Assembly (NCBI RefSeq): GCF_001418005.1
Contig: NZ_LIOL01000003.1
Coordinates: 1 to 64,000, forward strand
Direction of reading: 5' to 3'
Length of the DNA: 64,000 bases
From: Chelatococcus sambhunathii
Lineage (GTDB): Bacteria; Pseudomonadota; Alphaproteobacteria; Rhizobiales; Beijerinckiaceae
Both the position numbers and the translations under genes were made by a program. Numbering within the stretch: position 1 is the first letter of the stretch; each line of letters begins with the position of its first letter. Below are positions 7,433-16,760 of the stretch, piece by piece. A model generated the notes under the pieces. It saw only the letters and a program-made list of their open reading frames with translations, ran no database searches and was not told the DNA's origin.

Positions 7433-8590
7433 TCAATAGGCGTGGCCGCTGCCGTCGCTGATTGCCTTGGCGTCCACCTTGCCCCAGAGGATGCGGTAGA
7501 CCCACGTCGTATAGGCGACGACGAGCGGCACGAAGATCGCGGTGACCACGAGCATGATGAAGAGCGTCAGATGGCTCGAGGAGGCATCCCACACCGTCAG
7601 GCTCGACCGCGGATCAATCGACGAGGGCAGGATGAACGGAAACATCGACAGCCCGACCGTCGAAATGATGCCGAGGATCGCCACCGACGAGGCCAGCAGC
7701 GCCGAAACCTCGCGCCGCGCCTTGAAGAAGGCGAGGCTGCCGAGCGCGCCGGCGAAGCCGAGGACCGGCGCGAGCATCATCCAGGAATGGCGGCCGTAGT
7801 TCTCGAACCAGGCACCGGGAGCCTGCTCGACGGTCTTGGCGAGCGGGTTCGAGGCACCGGTCGTGGCGATCTCGCTGGTGATCCGGTAGCCGTCAACGCC
7901 GAGCCACAGCCACAGTCCGCCGAGCGCGAAGAGGACGATCGTGACGAAGGCCGCGATGCTGCCACAGATGCGCGAGCGTTCGGCGACCGGGCCCTCGCTT
8001 TTCAGCACGAGCCAAGCGCCGCCGTGCATGACGAGCATGGCGACAGAGAGGAGCCCGCACAGGAGGCCGAAGGGGTTGAGCAACTCGAAGAGCGTCGTTC
8101 CTTCGTAGAAGATGCGCAGGTCCGGATCGAACCGGAAGGGCACGCCCAGAAGGACGTTGCCGACAGCGACCCCCATGACGAGCGCGGGCACGAAGCCGCC
8201 GACGAAGAGGGCCCAGTCCCATCCGGCCCGCCAGACCGCGCTGTCGCGCTTCGAGCGGTACTTGAAGCCCACCGGGCGCAGAATGAGCGCGAAGAGGATC
8301 GCAAACATCGCGAGGTAGAAGCCCGAGAAAGACACGGCATAGAGCGGCGGCCAGGCAGCGAAGATGGCGCCGCCGCCGAGGATCAGCCAGACCTGGTTGC
8401 CTTCCCAGACGGGACCGACGGCATTGATGACGACGCGCCGCTCCACGTCCGTCTTCGCGACGAAGGGCAGCAGCGTGGCCGTGCCGAGGTCGAAGCCGTC
8501 CATCACGGCAAAGCCGATCAGCAAAACGCCGAGCAGCAGCCACCAGACGACACGCAGGGTTTCGTAGTCGATGAGTTGATGCAGAATCAT
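7433..8590 (-). CDS. cydB: Cytochrome bd ubiquinol oxidase subunit II
   Basis: 385 residues, usual length for CydB. It begins MILHQLIDYETLRVVWWLLLG and contains the family motif GFAVMDGFDLG (about 27-37), VWEGNQVWLILGGGAIFAAWP (about 60-80) and seven or eight further membrane helices. It pairs with CydA as the second core subunit of the high-affinity quinol:O2 oxidase. The start at 8590 is six bases after the cydA stop. An in-frame extension further upstream overlaps cydA and is rejected. Confidence 0.97.
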   Translation of the reverse strand: MILHQLIDYETLRVVWWLLLGVLLIGFAVMDGFDLGTATLLPFVAKTDVERRVVINAVGPVWEGNQVWLILGGGAIFAAWPPLYAVSFSGFYLAMFAILFALILRPVGFKYRSKRDSAVWRAGWDWALFVGGFVPALVMGVAVGNVLLGVPFRFDPDLRIFYEGTTLFELLNPFGLLCGLLSVAMLVMHGGAWLVLKSEGPVAERSRICGSIAAFVTIVLFALGGLWLWLGVDGYRITSEIATTGASNPLAKTVEQAPGAWFENYGRHSWMMLAPVLGFAGALGSLAFFKARREVSALLASSVAILGIISTVGLSMFPFILPSSIDPRSSLTVWDASSSHLTLFIMLVVTAIFVPLVVAYTTWVYRILWGKVDAKAISDGSGHAY

Positions 8591-8595
8591 GGCGC

Positions 8596-10173
8596 TCACT
8601 CTGCAGCGACGAGAGACTGGGGAACGAGTTCGGCCTCCGGTTCGTCGTCTGCCTCCGGGCCCTTGCGGATCGCGCGGACCATCAGGGCCATCTCGATGAC
8701 GATGAGGACCGTGTAGATCAGAGCGAAGCCGATGATCGTCATCAGCACCGTCGAGGCGCCGAGGCTCGAGACAGCAGCGGCTGTCGGCAGCACACCCTCG
8801 ATGATCCACGGCTGCCGGCCGAACTCCGCCACGATCCAGCCGAGCTCGGCCGCGATCCACGGCAGCGGTATGGCGAAGACCGCAAGGCGCAGCAGCCCGG
8901 GATAGCGGTCCAGCCGGCGCCGCGCCGACAGGTAGAAGAAAAGCGCCGTCAGGCCGATGAAGAAGAAGCCGAGCCCGACCATGATGCGGAAGGACCAGAA
9001 CAGCGTCGGCACGTGCGGAACCATGTCCCAGGCCGCCTGCCTGATGTCGGCCTCGCTCGCCTCGCGCGGATCGTCGACATGGCGCTTGAGGAGCAGCGCA
9101 TAGCCCAGGTCATGGCCGTTGTTCTCGAAGGCCTGACGGACCTCCGACGTGACCTTGTCCGCCCCGCCGGCGGCGCGGATCTGCTGCAGGGCGTCGAAGG
9201 CCGCGATGCCTTGCCGGATACGCGCCTCGGCCCGCGTGACGAGTTCGTCGATGCCCGGGATCTCCTGCGTGAGCGAGCGGGTGCCGATGAGCCCCATCAC
9301 CCACGGGATCTTGATCGCATAATGGGTCTCGCGCGCCTTCTGGTCGGGAAAGCCGACGAGGGTGAAGGCAGCGGGCGCCGGCTCCGTCTCCCACATGCCC
9401 TCGATGGCGGCGAGCTTCATCTTCTGGTGCTCGGTGGAGAGATAGCCGCTCTCGTCCCCCAGCACGACGACCGACAGCGAGGCGGCGAGGCCGAAGGACG
9501 CGGCCACGGTCATCGAACGCTTGGCGAGCTCCGCATGCCGGCCCTTGAGGAGATACCAGGCCGAAACGCCGAGCACGAAGATGGCGGCGGTGACGTAGCC
9601 GGCCGAAACCGTATGCACGAACTTGGCCTGCGCGACGGGGTTGAACAGCACCGCGAAGAAGTCGGTCACTTCCATGCGCATCGTCTCGGGATTGAAGGCC
9701 GACCCGACCGGGTTCTGCATCCAGCCGTTGGCGATCAGGATCCACAGCGCCGAGAAGTTGGAGCCGAGCGCCACGGCCCAGGTCGTCATCAGGTGCCCGA
9801 CCTTCGACAGCTTGTCCCAGCCGAAGAAGAACAGCCCGACGAAGGTCGCCTCGAGGAAGAAGGCCATCAGGCCCTCGATGGCGAGCGGCGCGCCGAAGAT
9901 GTCACCGACGTAGTGGCTGTAATAGCTCCAGTTCATGCCGAACTGGAATTCCATGACGATGCCGGTGGCGACGCCGAGCACGAAGTTGATGCCGAACAGC
10001 GTGCCCCAGAATTTCGTCATCTGGCGCCAGATCGGGCGGCCGGTCATGACATAGACCGTTTCCATGATGGCGAGCAGCACGGAAAGGCCGAGCGTCAAGG
10101 GCACGAAGAGGAAGTGGTAGAGCGCGGTCATCGCGAACTGCAGCCGCGATAGGGCGACGATGTCGAGTTCCAT
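8596..10173 (-). CDS. cydA: Cytochrome bd ubiquinol oxidase subunit I
   Basis: 525 residues, close to the 522 of the E. coli long-Q-loop type. The N-terminus ALSRLQFAMTALYHFLFVPLT carries the conserved haem-ligand His (His20). MEFQFGMNWSYYSHYVGDIFG and the C-terminal signature AEFGRQPWIIEG are intact, with nine predicted membrane helices. It oxidises quinol and reduces O2 at the haem b/d centre without proton pumping. An 81-base gap separates it from cydC. No clear Shine-Dalgarno precedes the ATG. Confidence 0.97.
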   Translation of the reverse strand: MELDIVALSRLQFAMTALYHFLFVPLTLGLSVLLAIMETVYVMTGRPIWRQMTKFWGTLFGINFVLGVATGIVMEFQFGMNWSYYSHYVGDIFGAPLAIEGLMAFFLEATFVGLFFFGWDKLSKVGHLMTTWAVALGSNFSALWILIANGWMQNPVGSAFNPETMRMEVTDFFAVLFNPVAQAKFVHTVSAGYVTAAIFVLGVSAWYLLKGRHAELAKRSMTVAASFGLAASLSVVVLGDESGYLSTEHQKMKLAAIEGMWETEPAPAAFTLVGFPDQKARETHYAIKIPWVMGLIGTRSLTQEIPGIDELVTRAEARIRQGIAAFDALQQIRAAGGADKVTSEVRQAFENNGHDLGYALLLKRHVDDPREASEADIRQAAWDMVPHVPTLFWSFRIMVGLGFFFIGLTALFFYLSARRRLDRYPGLLRLAVFAIPLPWIAAELGWIVAEFGRQPWIIEGVLPTAAAVSSLGASTVLMTIIGFALIYTVLIVIEMALMVRAIRKGPEADDEPEAELVPQSLVAAE

Positions 10174-10254
10174 TTGACGTCAAGTCCGGCTTGCCCGGGC
10201 CCCCTGTGCTTGCGGCGTCACCGGCGGGCGGCGCCTTGCTGCGGTCGAATACCG

Positions 10255-11946
10255 TCAGTCGGGTCGCAGCGTGGCGAGCGCGGCCTGAAAGCCGGGCTCG
10301 CCGCGGGCGATGATGGCGGCGATGGTCCCCCGATCCATGATGACGAGGCGCTCCGCAGCCTCCGCCTCGCGCCTGATATGCGTCGCGACGACGATCGTCC
10401 GGTCTCCGGCGCTTCCGCCAAGACGGGCGAGAACGTCGCGTGCCGTCATCCCGTCGAGCCCTTCGGTCGGCTCGTCGAGGAGCCAGAGCGGCGTCGGGCG
10501 CAACAGCAGCCGCGCGAGGGCGAGCCGCCGCGCCTGACCGCCCGACAGGCCGTGGCCGCCCTCGCCGAGACGGGTGTCAAGCCCGTTCGGCAGTGCCTCG
10601 GTGTCGTCCCGGAGGCCGGCGGCGTCGAGCGCCTCGATCAGGCGGGCATCGTCCGCCCGCGGGTCGGCGAGGCGCAAGTTGTCGCGCAATGTGTCCTGGA
10701 ACAGCTCGGTGCGCTGGGTGAGCAGCGTCGCCGCGCGGCGCGCGACCTGGCCGGCCTGCGGAGCGACCTCGCCGGCCAGCAGGCCGAGCAAGGTCGACTT
10801 GCCGGCACCGCTCGCACCGATGAGCGCGATGCGCTCGCCCTCGCCGATGGTGAGCGTGATGGCGTCGAGGGCCGGCCTCGCGGCACCCGGATACCGCACC
10901 GTGACGTCCTCGAGGCGGGCGGCGACGCCGGCGGGCGGCGCGACGGGGCCTGCTGCTTCCAAGGGCGAAGCGAGCCGCGGCGCGATCCGTCCGGCCGCGA
11001 TGAGCGTGCGGCCGAGTTCGACCGCGCCCCGCCGCAGCGCTGCGAAGGGCTCCATCGCCGCAAGAGTCACCAGGAGGCCGAGCGCCGCGACCGGCGCGCC
11101 GATGGTGCCGCTTTCGGCCAGCAGCGCGACCGCGACGAGGGTGCCAGCCAGAAGCAACGCCCCCGCGACGGCGAAACCGGCGCCGGTGCGCACCTCGATG
11201 CGGTTCAGCGCATCGTCGCTCTCGGACAGGTAGCGGTCGGCGGCGGCAAGGCCATCCTGCCGCGCGGCGAGCCGCCCGGCCATGATCCATTCGGTCTGAC
11301 CGCTCACGAGGTCGATGGCGCGCGAGCGCAGCACCTCGAGCCCATGGGCGCGGCGCCGCGCGGGCCGCCGCGCCGCCACGGCCGCGGCGGCCGGCAGGCC
11401 GGCGCCGGCAAGGATGAGGAAGCCGGCGGCAGACAAGCCGAGGAGCGGCTGCATCAGCTCCAGCACGACGCCCGCCGCAAGGGCGACGGCACAAGCGCCG
11501 ATGATGGGCACGATGACACGCAGATAGAGCGAATCGAGCGCGTCGATGTCGAGCGTCAGGCGGAACAGGAGGCGCGCCGGCCGCTTGACGAGGTCCCGCG
11601 CGGCACCGGGCTGCGCCCAGCCGCGGAACAGGCGCTCACGCAGCGCGGCGAGCACGGCGAGCGTAGCGTCATGTGTCGTCAGCCGCTCGCCGTAGCGGGA
11701 CGCGGTCCGCGCGAGCGCAAGGAAGCGGATGCCGGCGGACGGTACGAAGACGTCGAAGGCGAGCGCCGTGGCGGCCGAGAGGCCCGCGATCCCGGTCGCG
11801 GTGATGAACCAGCCGGAGAGGCCGAGAAGCGCGATGCCGCAGAGGGCCGTGGCGACCGACAGCAAGACGCCTGCGATCAGCATGGCACGGCTGCCGGAGA
11901 GGAAGAGCCCGGCGACGGGACGGAGCTGGCGCACAAGCCCGGTCAT
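10255..11946 (-). CDS. cydC: Thiol reductant ABC exporter, CydC
   Basis: 563 residues: six-helix exporter domain (about 1-310), then an ATPase with Walker A GASGAGKSTLLGLLAG, signature LSGGQARRLALARL and Walker B LWLLDEP. The first helices (GIALLGLSGWFITATGIAG) are typical of CydC. With CydD it exports glutathione/cysteine or haem-related cargo needed to assemble cytochrome bd. The start overlaps the cydD stop (ATGA). Confidence 0.95.
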   Translation of the reverse strand: MTGLVRQLRPVAGLFLSGSRAMLIAGVLLSVATALCGIALLGLSGWFITATGIAGLSAATALAFDVFVPSAGIRFLALARTASRYGERLTTHDATLAVLAALRERLFRGWAQPGAARDLVKRPARLLFRLTLDIDALDSLYLRVIVPIIGACAVALAAGVVLELMQPLLGLSAAGFLILAGAGLPAAAAVAARRPARRRAHGLEVLRSRAIDLVSGQTEWIMAGRLAARQDGLAAADRYLSESDDALNRIEVRTGAGFAVAGALLLAGTLVAVALLAESGTIGAPVAALGLLVTLAAMEPFAALRRGAVELGRTLIAAGRIAPRLASPLEAAGPVAPPAGVAARLEDVTVRYPGAARPALDAITLTIGEGERIALIGASGAGKSTLLGLLAGEVAPQAGQVARRAATLLTQRTELFQDTLRDNLRLADPRADDARLIEALDAAGLRDDTEALPNGLDTRLGEGGHGLSGGQARRLALARLLLRPTPLWLLDEPTEGLDGMTARDVLARLGGSAGDRTIVVATHIRREAEAAERLVIMDRGTIAAIIARGEPGFQAALATLRPD

Positions 11947-13724
11947 GCGACGTCCTCCAGGCGTGTCGCGGAGAGATGGACGACCCTATCCATGCGGGCG
12001 GCGAGCACAGGATCGTGCGTCGCCACGATCAGCGTCCGTCCCGCGGAGAGCCGGATCAGCGCCTCGGTGATGCTCGCGGCAGTCACGCTGTCGAGATGGG
12101 CGGTCGGCTCGTCGGCAAGGATGAGGCCGGCCTCCGGCGTCACCGCGACGCGCGCGAGGGCAAGGCGTGAAGCCTCCCCGCCCGACAGGCCGACGCCGTT
12201 CTCGCCGACCGGCGCCGCGCCCCGCCGCTCCGCCACCTCGGCGAGGCCGGCGAGAGCAAGCGCGTCCTCGACCGCATCCCGGCCGATCCCGTCCCGGCCG
12301 AGCGTGACATTGGCGGCGAGCGATCCCGCGAAGACATGCGGGCGCTGGCCGATCCAGGCCATGCGGCGGCGCAGGCGCCCGGCACTCCGGGCCGTGAGGG
12401 CCTCACCGGCAATGAGGATGCGGCCGCTCTCGGGCGCCACGAGCCCGGCCAGAAGGGCGATGAGCGTCGACTTGCCGCCGCCGCTCGGCGCCAGCAGAGC
12501 AACGCGCTCGCCCGGCGCCACCACGAGGTTGAAATCGTCGAAGACCGGCCCGCCCCGCCCCGCATGGCCGAAGCGCAGCTTCTCGATGCGGACGGACGGC
12601 GCAGCGCCGGCAACCGGCCCGGGCAACGGGTGCCCGTCTTCCGCGCCGGGAAGTTCGCAGCCCTTCTGCGACAGGCGCGCGAGCGCATCGAGCGCCGCCT
12701 CGCCCGCCGCCCGGTCGTGCCAGACGGCGGACAGGTCGCGCAGCGGCTCGAAGAAGGCGGGCGCGAGCAGGAGGATGAAGAGCCCCTCCCCGAGCGTGAG
12801 CCGATCGCCCCAGGTGCCGAACGGCAACTGGCCGAGGAGGTGGAAGCCGACATAGACGGCGACCATGGCGACGCCGAGGGCGGCGAAAAGCTCGAGCACC
12901 GCGGAGGACAGGAAGGCGATCCTGAGGACCGCCATGGTCCTGATGCGCAGGCTCTCGGCATCGGCCCTGAGCCGCCGCGCCGTGGCATCGACGGCATCGA
13001 GCGAGCGTATGGTGGCAAGGCCGCGCAGCCGGTCGAGCAGGAAGGCGTTCATGCCGCCGAGCTCGACGAGCTGCGCCTCGCTCGCGGCTTTCGCACGCCA
13101 GCCGACGAGCGCCATGAAGACGGGGATCAGCGGCGCGGCGACGAGGAGCACGAGCGCCGCGGCCCAGGACCAGGCAAGCACGACGAGAAGGATGGCGACC
13201 GGGACGATGCTCGCCCGCAGCCGCGCCGGCTGGAAGCGCGAAAGATAGGGCACGATGGCCTCGGCCTGTTCGGCAAGCGTGCTCGCGGCGAGGCCAGCCG
13301 CCGGGCGGCCGATATCGACCGGGGAGCGTGCAGCGAGCGCGGCCACGGCCTCGCGGCGCCGCTCCGCGAGCACGGCCCGCGCCTGGCGAAAGGCCATGCG
13401 GCCGCCGAGCGCATCGAGGAGCGCACGCAGGATGCCGATGAGCAGCACGCCGGCCGCATTGACGAGAATGGCGTCGACACCGCTGCCGCCGGCGATGTCC
13501 GCGACCGACCAAGCGAGCAACCCGGCCTGCGGGATCCACAGGAGAGAGGCCGCCGCCTGGAACATCGCGCCCGTGCGCGTCGCAGCACGTCGCTGCGCGC
13601 GACTGGCGGCATGGCTTGCACCGGCACCCGCCCCCTGCACGACGGCACGGTCGTCGCCCACCGGAAGAATGGCGCTGCGCCGGGCGGTCGCCGGAGCGGT
13701 GCTGATCGTGCCGGCCCGTGTCAT
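11943..13724 (-). CDS. cydD: Thiol reductant ABC exporter, CydD
   Basis: 593 residues. A basic N-terminal extension of about 50 residues precedes the first membrane helix (AASLLWIPQAGLLAWSVADI); it is longer than in E. coli CydD, so the true start may be internal. The ATPase has Walker A APSGGGKSTLIALLAG, signature LSGGEASRLALARV and Walker B GLILADEP. It forms a heterodimer with CydC. It starts two bases after the stop of the gbsR-like gene, so regulator and exporter are co-transcribed. Confidence 0.95.
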   Translation of the reverse strand: MTRAGTISTAPATARRSAILPVGDDRAVVQGAGAGASHAASRAQRRAATRTGAMFQAAASLLWIPQAGLLAWSVADIAGGSGVDAILVNAAGVLLIGILRALLDALGGRMAFRQARAVLAERRREAVAALAARSPVDIGRPAAGLAASTLAEQAEAIVPYLSRFQPARLRASIVPVAILLVVLAWSWAAALVLLVAAPLIPVFMALVGWRAKAASEAQLVELGGMNAFLLDRLRGLATIRSLDAVDATARRLRADAESLRIRTMAVLRIAFLSSAVLELFAALGVAMVAVYVGFHLLGQLPFGTWGDRLTLGEGLFILLLAPAFFEPLRDLSAVWHDRAAGEAALDALARLSQKGCELPGAEDGHPLPGPVAGAAPSVRIEKLRFGHAGRGGPVFDDFNLVVAPGERVALLAPSGGGKSTLIALLAGLVAPESGRILIAGEALTARSAGRLRRRMAWIGQRPHVFAGSLAANVTLGRDGIGRDAVEDALALAGLAEVAERRGAAPVGENGVGLSGGEASRLALARVAVTPEAGLILADEPTAHLDSVTAASITEALIRLSAGRTLIVATHDPVLAARMDRVVHLSATRLEDVA

Positions 13725-13726
13725 CT

Positions 13727-14305
13727 CTATTCCCTGCGTTCGCGGGCCGCCGGTTTCCGGCGGGCGATGGACACGATCCTGTCCTTGGCTTCGAGGAACT
13801 TGGTCACACGGGAGCCGAGGCCGAGCAGCATGGCGAGCCGGTCGGTGTCGAGCTGCTTGACGTCGTCGTACCAGGTCGTCAGGCGCTCGATCAGCCCGTG
13901 CATCTCGGCCATGCGTTCCTGGGCGAAGCGCTCGTCGTCATTGCCCGGCTTCTGCATCAGGATCTCGCGCAAGACCGACAGGGTGGGGTCGATCTCGCGC
14001 TTCTTGCGCTCCTCGGCGAGCGTCCGCAGGATCTGCCAGACATCGTCCGGCGTCGTGAAGAAGTCGCGCCTGTCGTCAGGCCGGTGCTTGAGCAGGACGA
14101 GATTCCACGCCTGCAATTCGCGCAGGCTCATGGAGACGTTGGAGCGAGAGATGCCGAGCGCCTCGACGATCTGGTCGGCGCAGAGCGGCTGAGGCGAGAC
14201 ATAGAGCAGCGCATAGATCTGCCCGACCGTGCGATTGATGCCCCAGCGGCTGCCCATCTCGCCGAAATGCAGCACGAAGGACTGGACGAGGGGAGGAAGG
14301 TTCAT
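13727..14305 (-). CDS. GbsR/MarR-type transcriptional regulator of the cyd operon
   Basis: 192 residues from the ATG at 14305 (MNLPPLVQSFVLHFGEMGSRWGIN). The winged-helix core includes GQIYALLYVSPQPLCADQI and the recognition helix EALGISRSNVSMSLRELQ, then a wing (HRPDDRRDFFTTPDDVW) and a long helical C-terminus, as in the GbsR/YvbF branch of MarR-type repressors. It is the first gene of gbsR-cydDCABX and probably autoregulates the operon through the palindrome in its promoter. The effector is unknown; GbsR itself senses choline, which need not apply here. Confidence 0.85.
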   Translation of the reverse strand: MNLPPLVQSFVLHFGEMGSRWGINRTVGQIYALLYVSPQPLCADQIVEALGISRSNVSMSLRELQAWNLVLLKHRPDDRRDFFTTPDDVWQILRTLAEERKKREIDPTLSVLREILMQKPGNDDERFAQERMAEMHGLIERLTTWYDDVKQLDTDRLAMLLGLGSRVTKFLEAKDRIVSIARRKPAARERRE

Positions 14306-14326
14306 GACCGCGCACCCAAGCATCAA

Positions 14327-14344
14327 TTTCAGAAATTTCTGAAA
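14327..14344. promoter_or_regulatory. 18-bp perfect palindrome, probable operator of the cyd regulator
   Basis: TTTCAGAAATTTCTGAAA, perfectly symmetric, lies immediately downstream of the -10 element of the gbsR-cyd promoter, covering the predicted transcription start. A second inverted repeat, ATATACG (14348-14354) with CGTATAT (14363-14369), overlaps the -10 and spacer. Binding by the MarR-type product would block initiation. Confidence 0.65.
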
Positions 14345-14346
14345 AT

Positions 14347-14375
14347 TATATACGCAACTCGTCGTATATGCGCAA
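14347..14375 (-). promoter_or_regulatory. Sigma70-type promoter of gbsR-cydDCABX
   Basis: On the minus strand: -35 TTGCGC (14375-14370), a 17-base spacer, -10 TATATA (14352-14347). Predicted start is near 14340, giving a leader of about 35 bases before the regulator's ATG. Confidence 0.65.
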
Positions 14376-14491
14376 GTGCGAATGTTCTTTGGAACCCGCC
14401 TGCGCGGCGGCAACGTCAGCCGGAGCATGCATGATCCCCACCCCGTCGCCCGTGAACAGGCTGATGCTGCGCCGGGGCACGCCCTGCGGCA

Positions 14492-14505
14492 TTGACGGCG
14501 ATCAA
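14492..14505 (-). promoter_or_regulatory. FNR/FixK-like box upstream of the cyd operon
   Basis: TTGAT-CGCC-GTCAA on the minus strand, the same one-base deviation from consensus as the box before the P-type ATPase. It lies about 158 bases upstream of the predicted start near 14340. It would therefore act from a distance or on another promoter: a class II start would fall near 14457 with a weak -10, CAGCAT. Confidence 0.5.
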
Positions 14506-14545
14506 AGGCTCCCTGCCGTCAACGACGGGATCGGAAGCCGCCGAC

Positions 14546-16294
14546 CTAGACCACCGCGAGCGGCCGGTGCTCCGCGCCGCGCAAAGACCTGACGGCTGCG
14601 AACTGGCTGAGGAACACCTCCCCGGTCAGTTGGTCGAGGAAATCGGAGCGCCGCAGGCGGTCCATGACCGGGCCTTTCACCTCGCTCAGATGAAAGGCGA
14701 TGCCGGCATCGGCGAGGCGGCGGTTGATCGCCTCGAGACTGGCGAGCGCGCTGGCGTCGATCTCGTTGACCGCCGGGCACATGAGCACAACGTGCCGGAC
14801 CTGCGGCCGTTCCGCCACCAGCTGCGCGATCCGGTCCTCCAGATAACGGCTGTTGGCGAAATAGAGGCTCTCGTCGACACGGATCGAGAGGATGTGCGGC
14901 TCCGTCAGCACCGCATGGCGCGCGACGTTGCGGAAATGCTCCGTGCCCGGAACCTGGCCGACAATGGCCATGTGGGGCCTGCTCGAGCGGTAGAGAAACA
15001 GGAAGAGGGACAGACCGACACCCGCCACGATGCCGGGCTCCACGCCCAAGGACAATGTGACCACGATGGTTGCCGCCATGGCAGCAAAATCGGCTCGTGA
15101 ATAGGCGAACACATGGCGAATGGCCCGCAGGTCCACAAGCGAAAGCACGGCGACGATGATGGTCGCGGCAAGCGTGGCCTGCGGAAGAGCCGCGAGGAAA
15201 GGCGTCAGAAAGAGGGTCGCAACGGCGATGCCAGCCGCCGTGAACACGCCCGCAGCCGGCGTCTCCGCCCCAGCGTCGAAATTGACGACCGAGCGGGCGA
15301 AGCCCCCCGTCACGGGATAGCCTGCCGACAGGCCGGCCGCGATATTGGCGGCTCCGAGCCCGATCAGTTCCTGGTCAGGCTCGATGCGCTGGCGCCGCTT
15401 GGCGGCGAGAGTCTGCGCGACGGAGACGGATTCGACGAAGCCGATGATGCCGATCAGGAAGGCCGGCCCGGCGAGTTGCCCCAGAAGATGGGGCGAGATG
15501 TCCGGGACGGCGAACGCCGGCAGCCCCGGCGGGATGGCGCCCACCAGCGCAACACCGTGCGCGGCAAGGTCGAAGCCCTTCGCCAGGAGAATCGTCACGG
15601 CGACAGCGAGGATCGGCGCGGCCTTGGTGAGAAGATCGGCTGCGCGCCGCCCGAGGCCGAGCCCTATGAGAAGCGGCTTCAACCGCGTGCGGGCGAAGAG
15701 CAGGAAGGCAAGGACGCCGAGCCCGATGGCGGCGGTGTGGGGATTGACGCCGGAGGCGGCGCCCGCGAGCGTCGCGACGATCGCCGGCAGCGTGTCGCCG
15801 CCGCCCGCGATGCCGAGGATGTGCTTGATCTGGCTCGCCGCGATCAGGATGCCGGATGCGGTGATGAAACCGGAGATCACAGGATGGCTCAGGAAATTGG
15901 CAAGGAAACCGAGCTGCAGGAGGCCCATCAGCATCAGCATCGCGCCGGAGAGCAGTGCCAGCGCGGCGGCGGCCGCCAGATAGCCGGCGGTCCCCTGCGC
16001 CACGATCTCCCCGACCGCTGCGGCGGTCATGAGCGAGACGACAGCCACGGGCCCGACGGCAAGCGTGCGGCTGGTGCCGAACAGCGCATAGGCGACGAGT
16101 GGCAGGATCGACGCATAGAGGCCGACTTCCGGCGGCAGGCCGGCGAGCATCGCATAGGCCAGCGACTGCGGGATGAGCATGATCGTGACGATCAGCGCCG
16201 CCACGAGGTCGCTCACGAGGCTTGCGCGGTCATAGGCCCTGCCCCACGTCAAGATCGGCAGGTAGCGTTCAAGCCGAGCTACAGCGCTGCGCAT
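14546..16294 (-). CDS. SulP family inorganic anion transporter with STAS domain
   Basis: 582 residues from MRSAVARLERYLPILTWGRA. Sulfate-permease (SLC26/SulP) signature PQSLAYAMLAGLPPEVGLYAS (about 53-73), about 10-14 membrane helices, and a C-terminal STAS domain (about 440-560; HVVLMCPAVNEIDASALASL). The family moves sulfate, bicarbonate or other anions. It is the last gene of the sulfide-detoxification operon, 22 bases after the YedE-like gene. Sulfite or sulfate transport linked to persulfide oxidation is therefore inferred; BigR-type operons elsewhere usually carry a TauE-type sulfite exporter instead. Confidence 0.92.
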   Translation of the reverse strand: MRSAVARLERYLPILTWGRAYDRASLVSDLVAALIVTIMLIPQSLAYAMLAGLPPEVGLYASILPLVAYALFGTSRTLAVGPVAVVSLMTAAAVGEIVAQGTAGYLAAAAALALLSGAMLMLMGLLQLGFLANFLSHPVISGFITASGILIAASQIKHILGIAGGGDTLPAIVATLAGAASGVNPHTAAIGLGVLAFLLFARTRLKPLLIGLGLGRRAADLLTKAAPILAVAVTILLAKGFDLAAHGVALVGAIPPGLPAFAVPDISPHLLGQLAGPAFLIGIIGFVESVSVAQTLAAKRRQRIEPDQELIGLGAANIAAGLSAGYPVTGGFARSVVNFDAGAETPAAGVFTAAGIAVATLFLTPFLAALPQATLAATIIVAVLSLVDLRAIRHVFAYSRADFAAMAATIVVTLSLGVEPGIVAGVGLSLFLFLYRSSRPHMAIVGQVPGTEHFRNVARHAVLTEPHILSIRVDESLYFANSRYLEDRIAQLVAERPQVRHVVLMCPAVNEIDASALASLEAINRRLADAGIAFHLSEVKGPVMDRLRRSDFLDQLTGEVFLSQFAAVRSLRGAEHRPLAVV

Positions 16295-16316
16295 GGTAGC
16301 CTCGCTCCACCAGTCG

Positions 16317-16760
16317 TCAGGCAGTACGCGACCGGGCCCGCCCGGCCAGGCCACCGCGGAGGAAGCGCGCCAGCGCGATACCGGCCAGCATCGAAGTGAC
16401 GAAGATGAGCGCGCGCGGCTGTCCGAGCCCGAGCGCCGGCACGGCACCGCCCGGACAGAAGCCGGTGATACCCCAACCTATGCCGAACACGGCCGCGCCC
16501 GAAACGAGCGGCAAGTCGATCCGCCGTGCCGTCGGCAGATGGAAGGTCTCGTCGAGGAGGGGTTTTGGGCGCTGCAGCACGACGCGATAGCCGATCGCGG
16601 TGACGATGAGGGCGCCGCCCATCACGAAGGCGAGCGACGGATCCCACGATCCGGCAAGATCGAAGAAATTGAGCACCTTGGCCGGGTTGATCATGCCGGA
16701 CACGGCGATGCCGGCGCCGAAGACGAGACCGGCGAGAAGGGCAAGGGCGATACGCGCCAT
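16317..16760 (-). CDS. YeeE/YedE family membrane protein (second half-transporter)
   Basis: 147 residues, four predicted helices. Contains the motif GWGITGFCPGGAVPALGLG (about 100-118), whose Cys is conserved in YeeE/YedE sulfur transporters. Its ATG overlaps the previous gene's stop by one base (TGATG). With its partner it makes up the two halves seen in BigR-type operons. Function: probably uptake or movement of a sulfur species such as thiosulfate across the inner membrane. Confidence 0.85.
   Translation of the reverse strand: MARIALALLAGLVFGAGIAVSGMINPAKVLNFFDLAGSWDPSLAFVMGGALIVTAIGYRVVLQRPKPLLDETFHLPTARRIDLPLVSGAAVFGIGWGITGFCPGGAVPALGLGQPRALIFVTSMLAGIALARFLRGGLAGRARSRTA

Noticed and set aside
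10174-12855. Very long plus-strand open frame (893 codons) opposite cydC and cydD
   Set aside because: Arg/Ala/Gly/Glu-rich translation without domains, lying antisense to two clearly functional ABC exporter genes; a GC-driven shadow. The same applies to other long antisense frames at 943-1995, 2011-3498, 7073-8716, 12336-14192, 15113-16399, 28531-30630, 33460-35388, 41902-43677 and 46681-48585.
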